A DNA stretch of 64,000 bases from Leucosporidium creatinivorum. Taxonomy: Eukaryota > Basidiomycota > Microbotryomycetes > Leucosporidiales > Leucosporidiaceae. Below the pieces are notes generated by a model that saw only the letters and a program-made list of their open reading frames with translations, made no database searches and had not been told where the DNA came from. The translations under genes and the position numbers were made by a program. This document shows positions 57,510-64,000 of this stretch, one piece after another. Position 1 is the first letter of the stretch; every line of letters begins with the position of its first letter. Location: NCBI GenBank assembly GCA_001600635.1, contig BCKL01000014.1:448202-512201 (forward strand). Reading direction: 5' to 3'.

Positions 57510-57851
57510 CTACGCCTCGATATTGACATAGCTATTCTTCTCCAACTCGAGCTCCAAATCCTCCTTCACCCTGTCCATCGCATCAGCGCTGACGAGGAGG
57601 TGCGTATCGTCGAGGTCTTGAATGATGAACCGCAGGCCGTTGGGCGAGTTCTCGTCTAGTTGGAGAAGAATTTGCTTCACGGCGGGGTCGCTAAAGGGTG
57701 TAGAGGGTCAGCTGGGAGCTTGTAGGAGGGTAGGGGAGGGAGAGGGGCAGCGGACCAGGTGACGAGGACGCCTGAAGGAGGGACCGCGCTGTTAGTGGCT
57801 GCAGAGAGCGGTGAAAGCAGTACAGAGCTCACCTTTAGTAGCTTTGACCAT
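57510..57851 (-). CDS. TFB5: TFIIH subunit TFB5 / TTDA
   Basis: About 72 residues in three exons: MVKATKG (19-nt exon plus split codon), VLVTC, then DPAVKQILLQLDENSPNGLR, FIIQDLDDTHLLVSADAMDR and VKEDLELELEKNSYVNIEA. This is the complete TFB5 pattern (xxATKGVLVxCDP, DLDDTHLLV, C-terminal helix). TFB5 stabilises TFIIH by binding the p52/Tfb2 subunit and is needed for nucleotide excision repair and transcription. The start lies in a tiny exon, so gene finders could easily miss it. Confidence 0.93.
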
Positions 57852-58359
57852 CTATGAGCGACTTGAGGACGGCGTGAAGGGCATCGCCTGGGCTCGAGGT
57901 GAAGCGAGGGAGCCAAGATGCGGCCAGCTCGTTTCGCGCGAGGTAAGCTGATGATGTGGAGCTACAGTTCGCTACGAGAAGCAAAATGATGAGGTATTGG
58001 AAGCCTGCAGAACGCTTAATGACCGCTCGTGATGTCTAGACTCTGGCGAAGAGGCAGCTCGGCGTTCGCAATCCCTCTCTGCGCCGAATGAAGAGAGGGC
58101 AAAGCAGAGGTATTACACAAGCAACGAGGGCACAGATGTAATGTACGAAAGCAGGAAGGTGGCCGAGGCTGTCAAGGACCTGCACAGGTGGACGAATGAG
58201 CAACTGTCGGCGCCGAGCTTCGGCGAGGACGGTCAAGCTCACTTCCTGCGGATGCGCTACGAAGGAGGAGCCGTAGTGACCTGTGACATCTGAGTATGTC
58301 AGCCGCTACTGGGTCTCGTGCGCAGAACACAATGCGTGGCAAGCTCACCAGCGCTCGGC
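57852..58359. other. TFB5 upstream region
   Basis: About 500 bp between TFB5 and the AT-hook gene (both minus). The 68-residue frame at 58036-58242 has no family character. No gene. Confidence 0.45.
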
Positions 58360-59689
58360 TCAGGCGAATCCGGTCGGGATGTCCTCGCTGTCTTCCTCGC
58401 CAGGGTCGAAGTTGTAGTACACCTCTATTGAGTGCAGGGAGAGTCAGTTTTGCATTTTCGTCAGAGAATGCAGAAGGAATTGGAGCTTACGGGGCAAGGT
58501 GAGCGGCAAGGAAGGCTCAGCGGTGAGGGAGGGTACGAGGGGCGCGGAGGAAGGTGATGGCAATCCCATGCTCGCGAGGAGTTTGAGATGCATATCATCC
58601 GCCGGATGGAGGACCGCCTCGTCCACTGCGATGCTGTACTCCTGCTCCTCTTGCTGCTCCGGCTCCTCCTCCTTCTCGCCTCCCGCCCGACTCTCGCTTC
58701 CCCCATTACTCCCCGTCCGGGTCCCACTCGTACTCGCCTCCACACCTCCCTGATTCTGATTCGGAAGCGGCAAGAAAGGCATCGGGCCCCCTCCCATTCC
58801 CGCCGCCAGCGCCGCAATAGCCTGCGCTTCCTCCTCCAACTCGCGGATCCGCTTCCTGTCTCGTCGTGTAGTGCCCTCCGGGTACTTGCGTGGTCGACCA
58901 GGAGTCTTCTTGTTGGGATCATCGGGTGCGAAGGGGTCGCGGGGCTTGTTCTGCGATGAGCGAAGGAGGTTGGTCAACGCCGAAGCCGAGTATAGCGAGG
59001 AAGGAAGGGCGAACCTTGGTGCCGAGTGGTCGACCTCGCTTTGGTCGTGGCTTGTCGTCATCGGGATCTCGTGGCTTGTCCTGGACGGGTGATAGAAGCA
59101 GCGAAGGGAGAAAGCCGACAGATCAGCTTCGCTTCGGCGCAATCACGACCGAGGAGTCCAGGCTCACCTTGGTTCCCTTTGGCCGTCCTCGCTTCCTGGG
59201 CGGCTCTGACTCTTCTGTTGCACTGGTAGTAGAAGCCTTTGGATGATTACGATCAGCACCACTCCGAGCCGCTAGGAGCGAGAGCTTCCTACCTTCGAAC
59301 TGGCTCCAGCTCCATCAGCAGGCGTTGCAGGCGACTCCGATTCATCTCCAGGACTAAAGGACTTCTTTCCCTGCGAGCGAACCGTCAGCCCATCGTTCTA
59401 CAGCTCGGCTCAGCTCTGAATCGCGCACCTCACGCGCCGGTGGCTGCTTGCTCTCCATTTCGAGCGCTTCTCCAGTAGGCTGAGCTGGTGGAGGTAGTGC
59501 GTATACTCCCGAGACTGCTGCTGCTGTATGCTCCGCTACACTTTGCTCCAGCGCGAGGAGCTGAACCAGCTGAGCTCCCTCCTCTTCCTGCTGTGCCGTC
59601 GACGACGAAGGGGCAGACCAGGGCTGCTGATGCGCATAGTTCTGTTGTGGTTGTGCGCCATCCAGCGCTGGGTCGATGTAGGCCTCCAT
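58360..59689 (-). CDS. AT-hook DNA-binding protein with three hooks
   Basis: About 350 residues. Gln/Ser-rich start (MEAYIDPALDGAQPQQNYAH), then three AT-hooks, each in its own exon segment: PPRKRGRPKGTK, PRPKRGRPLGTK and KKTPGRPRKYPEG. Hooks two and three are preceded by similar DKPRDPDDD / NKPRDPFAPDD leaders. Then comes a basic helix (GTTRRDRKRIRELEEEAQAI), Gly/Glu-rich sequence and a last exon QVYYNFDPGEEDSEDIPTG. AT-hooks bind the minor groove of AT-rich DNA; a chromatin or transcription role in the nucleus is likely. Divergent neighbour GPALPP1-like starts 117 bp away. Confidence 0.85.
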
Positions 59690-59806
59690 CGGACTCGAGT
59701 CGGCGTTTGGGCACGATGGCGAGGAAGGCCAAGAAGCGAACGGCGCGAATTCGAAGCTTAGTCTCCTGCCACATCTTTCGCATTTACAGATCAACTACAG
59801 CACACG
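59690..59806. promoter_or_regulatory. Divergent promoter AT-hook / GPALPP1
   Basis: 117 bp between two divergent start codons; a shared compact promoter. Confidence 0.5.
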
Positions 59807-61006
59807 ATGGGAATCGGACCTACGCTACCACCTCACCTCCAACCAGCTACAGCTGGCCCTCAGCTGCCTCCCAGCCTCAGCAGCAGCGCTTCCGCTGGCC
59901 CTCAATTACCGCCTGCAGTACCTTCCGCAGGACCTCAGCTCCCACCAGGCTTCGCTGCAGGACCTCCTGCCCCTGCTCCTGTGGCAGACGACGATTCCGA
60001 CGATGACTACGTTCCCGACCTCCCTCCCGACATGCTCGCCGCTCGCAAAGCCGGTCCAGCAGCAGGTCCGTCTGCACCCAAACCTACCGTCCTCGGTCCT
60101 ACACTTCCTCCAGGCCTCGCCCCTGCTCGCGCACCTGCACCAGCGCCGAAGCGAGAGACGCCGCTGTCGAACTACTACTCCGACGACGACGATTTCGGAC
60201 CGATGCCGCTGCCTGCCGGAGCTAGGGTCGAGGAGGAGAGTGAGGGAGTGAGGCTGTTTAGGGAGAGGGAGGAGAGGGAGAAGGAGAAGGAGAGGAAGGC
60301 GCAGGAGGGCAAGGGCAAGATGGTTCGAGAGGAGTGGATGCTCGTACCGCCCAAGGAGATGGATCTGATGAGCTGTGAGTTTTCAGGTGATTTCTATGTG
60401 ACTCTAGTGCTGATCTCTCCTCTGCACCAACAGCCATGGACACGACCAAGCTCAAATCCCGGACCTTCCAAAACTCGGCGCAACTCTCCACGGCCGCTTC
60501 GAAGAAGGGCGCCTCGAGCGGTCCCAATCTTTGGACCGAGACGCCTCAGGAGCGTCAGCAGAGGCTTGAGGACGAGATGATGGGTCGCAAGAGGAAGGCT
60601 GAGGTCTCGGCGGGCGGTGGAGGGCATGTCGAGGAGGAATCGGATGATCAGAGGAGGAAGAGGATGAGGGATATGCAGTTGAAGGATGAGGTTGAGAGGC
60701 ATAATGTGCGTTTGGTGTCATATTCACTCCGCCTCGTGCTGCTACGCTTCCTCTCGGCCACCGCTGACCCTCCTCCCCTCTCGCTTGCAGGCCGCTTCCC
60801 GCTCCTCATCCCTACTCGACACGCACGCCAAATCCGGTGCGAAGGGCACAAACAAGAAGGATGGCGAGAAGGAGGTGCCGGGGATCTGGGACCGAGATCG
60901 CGATATGAGCGTCGGTGGACGGCTGATGGACGATTCGAAGAGGGCGGATGCGGTGAGGAGTGCGAAGGATCTGGGTGGGCGGTTCGGCGGAGGTAGCTTC
61001 TTGTGA
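59807..61006 (+). CDS. GPALPP1: GPALPP motif-containing protein (DUF3752 family)
   Basis: The N-terminus holds repeated GPxLPP motifs (IGPTLPP, AGPQLPP three times, LGPTLPPGL) with acidic SDDDYVPDLPPDML segments. The C-terminal half has the family core: REEWMLVPPKEMDLMS, KSRTFQNSAQ, LWTETPQERQQRLEDEMMG, and WDRDRDMSVGGRLMDDSKRA ending FGGGSFL. Three exons, about 345 residues. The family is nuclear, and its role is poorly known (linked to splicing/RNA processing in some species, which is family knowledge). Confidence 0.9.
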
Positions 61007-61375
61007 ATACGAGGTGGGTTGTGTTGTTCCTCTGGTGTCGCTGGAGCGGGAAGGAGAGGGACAAGCTCAGCAGCGCCGAGAAGTCGAACAGAGATGCTGT
61101 CTGCACGGAGTTGGGGCCTGCAGAGCACTAAGTGACTGCACTTGCTCAGTATCAGGTCCGTGTTGCAAGGGTGCAGAGCCCCTCGCCACCAACTTGACGC
61201 GTCGAAGCTGCGCCTGCTCGTTCTCTCCTGCCAAATCGTCTCTGCGCATCTCGAAGCTTTCGACGTGAGTGAGAGCTTCTCTACTCCAGCCCCCGTGCAC
61301 CTCTAGAGCCTCCTCCTTCCTAGTGACCTTGAGCTGACCAGCTTCCACCTCACGCAGTCGCTCTCCTCGCTCGCC
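61007..61375. other. Spacer before third F-box gene
   Basis: About 370 bp with a CGCAG acceptor-like site 18 nt before the ATG. No gene. Confidence 0.45.
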
Positions 61376-62564
61376 ATGTCCTCCCAATCGCCCGCTGCTA
61401 CTCGTGGACCGATCTACCGACTCCCTCTCGATCTAAAGCATGCCATCGTAGTCGATGCGATCGCTGCAGAGGATGGGAGCTGCGAGGACAGAGGGACGGC
61501 GCGCTCGCTCGCTTTGGTGGACAAGGAGCTTCTGGGCCTGGTCAGGCCGATTCTTTTCACGGTCAGTCGTTGCGGTAGAGCTGCTTGTCAGGCTAAGCTA
61601 ATGCATGCTCGCGCCTCCAGGCTCTCGGCTTTCGACGCCGCTCGCTCGCCGCTCTGCGCGACTTCATCGACCTTACTCCGGCCTCCATCAAGCAGTTGGT
61701 TCAGTCGGTCGATCTCAGAGACAACAACTCCGCTGATGGACTGGACTCCTTCACCGAATTGGGCCGTAGCCGTCGCGAGCTATGCGCCGAACTCCTTCGC
61801 TCTCCCCCCACACTCGCCGACGTCTCCTTCCCCTTCCCCATCCACGTCTGGAACCACGAGAATCTCGAAATGCTCTACGTCTTCGACTCGAAGCTCGGCG
61901 GTCCCATGCGGAAGCTGTGCATCGACGGAGGCAATTTGATCCTCCCTACCCTCCTCTCCCGCACGCCCAATCTTCGTCAATTAACCCTCAAGGGTCAACT
62001 CTCGTTCCACGAAGATCTCAACGTCGTTCTCTCCACGCTGACCGAGCTCGCTACTTTTGAGGTGCATTTCTTGGCCCTCGGCTCGACCGACCTCGACGCA
62101 CCAATTGCTTGGGGCGCTCGGCTCGAATCAATGGTCATCGACCTCTCGGAGACCGGAGCGGGGGACCTGAACTTCCTTGAAGTTCTCAATCACTTCTTCG
62201 TCGGCGCCAGCGCAACTCTCGTCGAGCTGAAGGTAGGCCTGGCGGCGGCGGAGGCCGTCGCTTGGCCTCCCTTCGCATTGCCATCGCTCATCACCCTCGA
62301 GCTCACGGCGCCAAACCCCTTCCACCACCTATCGCTCTTCGCAGAATCCCGCTACGTCACCTCACTCTGATGCCCCGTGCAGTAGACTGGGCACCACGCC
62401 CGCGGTACTTCGGCCCTTCGCTCCTTCAGCCATTCCGCCCCACCCCCAAGCGCATCTCGTGCAACTTTGAGGAGGTCATGGTCTCGCATGACGATTGGGA
62501 CGCTATCAAGAAGTGGTGTGAGGACGCTGGAGTCGAGCTGGTCGGAGGGGAGGAGGCCGAGTAG
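61376..62564 (+). CDS. F-box/LRR-type protein (third of three), apparent frameshift near 62354
   Basis: Exon 1 (61376-61561: RLPLDLKHAIVVDAIAA, ARSLALVDKELLGLVRPILF) and exon 2 from 61621 join in phase 0, as in the gene at 755. Leu-rich repeats follow (TLADVSFPFPIHVW, TPNLRQLTLKGQLS, TLTELATFEVHFLAL, PSLITLELTAPNPFHHLSLF). The frame then meets TGA at 62370, while the +1 frame continues with PLRHLTLMPRAVDWAPRPRY and a clean end at 62564. One extra C in a CCC run near 62352-62356 would restore a single frame, and the paralogue has the matching segment SPLKTLILYP there. No intron can be placed. So it is either a recent inactivation or a base-call error. Confidence 0.7.
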
Positions 62565-63077
62565 CTGAGGCTGAGTTGCAGGACGATTGGAGGGGAGGAT
62601 GAACTTGCTGCTGGCCGTGATAGTTTCTGAGGACTCTGCTGTACATCAGCCGCTTCTTGTACCATACATTACTCTGAGGCAAGCGGCGAGCTTCGACCGA
62701 GCGAGCAGTTCACAGCGCCGAGAATCGATTCTGAGCAGATGAACGCGAAGCTACATACTCTGGTACAATTCGAGCGGATTCATGGGAGCCCATCGGCCCT
62801 GCGCTGCATCTCAATATATCATCGCGTGACTTACGGTGCTTTCTCGCTGATCTCGTCGGATGCGGCAAGAGACAGCTTGGCCTTCTGCTGCCCACTCGCT
62901 TGCTCTTGTCCATCTCGACAGCTCGACGGCTCTTCCAGCATCCTCTCTCTGCTGTAGCTCATCATCCAGATCGCCCTCCCTCTGCCCCGCTCCCCTCACC
63001 CTCCGCACCCTCTCCGCCGGCGGCCCCTCGCTCAGCGTCCTCAGCTGCTTCGCTCCAACAACGACGCCCTTTCGAAG
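62565..63077. other. Spacer before the second kelch gene
   Basis: Contains weakly similar counterparts of the region just upstream of the first kelch gene; the frame leading to ATG 63078 is open back to a TAG at 62955. Other long frames here are shadows. Confidence 0.45.
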
Positions 63078-64000
63078 ATGGCGGGAGCACCATCGCTTTC
63101 GGACTTGGTAACGAGCTCATACAAGACTACAGGCGATGTACCTCCTCCTCTGGTAATTTCTCCCGGCCTCCGAAGCGACCTTCTCGCTCGTCTTCAAGAG
63201 CTGATGGGCGTTGTTGCGCAGGTCGGGAGCTCGCTTACAGTCCTGCGATCAAACACCTATCTCTTTGGAGGACGTCCTGTCAACTCTCCGACACCTACCG
63301 CCGACCTCTACCTCCTCTCGCTCGACTCGCGCGTCTGGTCCAAGATTCCGCCCTCGCGCTCTTCGCCGTCCTTTCCGACACCTCGTTACCTTCACTCGGC
63401 AACGGCGTACGGATCTAAGCTCATCATCTTCGGCGGCGAGGGACCCGCTCGAGACGGAGGTGACCACCTTGAGGAGCTCGGCGATGTGCTCGTCTTCGAG
63501 ACGACCTCCCAGCGCTGGGAGTCGCCGCTTCTCGCACCCTCTCCCCGGGTCGAGGCGCCGGAGCCTAGATGCGCGCATCTTGCACTCATCTCCTCCGACT
63601 CGCTGTACATCTTCGGCGGGCAGTCGGCGAGGGGACGAGCGAGGACCGAGCACTTGAGGGATCTCGCGGTGCTCGATTTGAGGACTTGGAGATGGCAGGA
63701 GAAGGTGGAAGATATCGGGAGGACCTGTGGGACGTACAGGACGGCGGCTGTGGGAGAGACGATGAGCTACGTGGCGTCGAGGAGCGAGGCGGGCTTGTTC
63801 AGCCCGAGCTGCTCGCGCCGAGTTCCGTTCGGCGAGGGAGACGAGGCAGCATTCTTGCTGTACTCCAACTCGGAGCTCAAGTCGGACAAGTACGTTCAAC
63901 GTTGCTGCTGTGCCGAATTTCAGCTGACGGTCGTCATTCGACAGCATCCGCCGAGACCTCGACCTCGTCACCTCGACCGACACCACCCATCTCCACTGCC
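63078..64000 (+). CDS. Second kelch(-BTB-arrestin?) gene, 5' part, cut by window edge
   Basis: Starts MAGAPSLSDLVTSSYKTTGD, intron 63153-63221, then the same kelch repeats as the gene at 11055 (TYLFGGRPVN, KLIIFGGEGPARDG, SLYIFGGQSARGR), and a second intron near the right edge. Protein differences from copy 1 cluster in the first 100 residues; the final 300 nt are almost identical. No disabling change is visible. Whether it carries the BTB and arrestin parts lies outside the window. Confidence 0.85.
   Translation, partial: MAGAPSLSDLVTSSYKTTGDVPPPLVISPGLRSDLLARLQELMGVVAQVGSSLTVLRSNTYLFGGRPVNSPTPTADLYLLSLDSRVWSKIPPSRSSPSFPTPRYLHSATAYGSKLIIFGGEGPARDGGDHLEELGDVLVFETTSQRWESPLLAPSPRVEAPEPRCAHLALISSDSLYIFGGQSARGRARTEHLRDLAVLDLRTWRWQEKVEDIGRTCGTYRTAAVGETMSYVASRSEAGLFSPSCSRRVPFGEGDEAAFLLYSNSELKSDKYVQRCCCAEFQLTVVIRQHPPRPRPRHLDRHHPSPL
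63078..64000 (+). repeat. Segmental duplication I, right arm
   Basis: Inverted partner of 10133-11055, equal in length to the base; continues past the window end. Confidence 0.9.

Noticed and set aside
62900-63418. 172-residue frame over the second kelch gene
   Set aside because: Wrong frame relative to the kelch repeats; a shadow.

Overview
This window looks like a nuclear contig of a GC-rich basidiomycete yeast, most likely a red-yeast relative (Pucciniomycotina, Microbotryomycetes-like). The evidence is eukaryotic gene content, genes packed 100-900 bp apart on both strands, and many short introns (about 50-100 nt) with GTRNGT donors, CTGAC/CTAAC branch points and CTACAG-type acceptors. 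Species assignment is inference. I saw no rRNA, tRNA, CRISPR array, transposon or virus-like element. Single Ns occur at 8349 and 30846.

Layout, left to right: F-box/LRR-type gene (755-2090 +); aromatic aminotransferase ARO8 (2398-4762 -); first member of a four-copy small-protein family (5757-6472 +); a very long kelch-BTB-arrestin-like gene (6833-11055 -); a four-helix membrane protein (11674-12632 -); ectonucleotide pyrophosphatase/phosphodiesterase (12809-15527 -); GNAT acetyltransferase (15748-16795 -); two paralogous secreted GPI-type proteins (17244-18682 -, 19072-20257 -); coiled-coil protein (20781-21542 -); TIA1/PUB1-like RNA-binding protein (21836-23871 +); ELL-like elongation factor (24496-26840 -); SEC4/Rab8 GTPase (27679-29257 +); YOP1 (30018-30939 +) and a truncated copy of it (31998-32420 +); mitochondrial-type branched-chain aminotransferase (32582-34844 -); second F-box/LRR-type gene (35049-36517 +); two more four-helix membrane genes (36877-37603 +, 37880-38843 +, the latter with a lost splice acceptor); two more members of the small-protein family (39184-39950 -, 40392-41194 -); GET2-like and GET3 side by side (41498-42757 -, 43141-44659 -); a fourth four-helix gene (44998-45931 -) head to head with the fourth small-family gene (46034-46791 +); KRE6/SKN1-type GH16 (47665-50504 +); membrane-anchored GH5 glucanase (51097-53419 +); a disordered Ser/Pro-rich protein (54049-56145 +); an ABM-fold protein (56542-57302 +); TFB5 of TFIIH (57510-57851 -); an AT-hook protein (58360-59689 -); GPALPP1-like (59807-61006 +); third F-box/LRR-type gene with an apparent frameshift (61376-62564 +); and the start of a second kelch gene running off the right edge (63078-64000 +).

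Functional neighbourhoods: GET2 and GET3 act together in tail-anchored protein insertion; KRE6 and the GH5 enzyme both act on beta-glucan of the cell wall; SEC4 and YOP1 both serve the secretory membrane system. The most unusual aspect is a set of inverted segmental duplications joining 5.5-12.7 kb with 37.8-40.2 kb and with the right edge. They carry a recurrent pairing of a four-helix membrane protein with a small protein family that I tentatively read as a degenerate 2H (cyclic-phosphodiesterase-like) fold. Other notable points are apparent one-nucleotide exons conserved in the two GPI paralogues, a start codon split by an intron in SEC4, and a recurring TCGGCG/CGCCGA word close to intron branch points.
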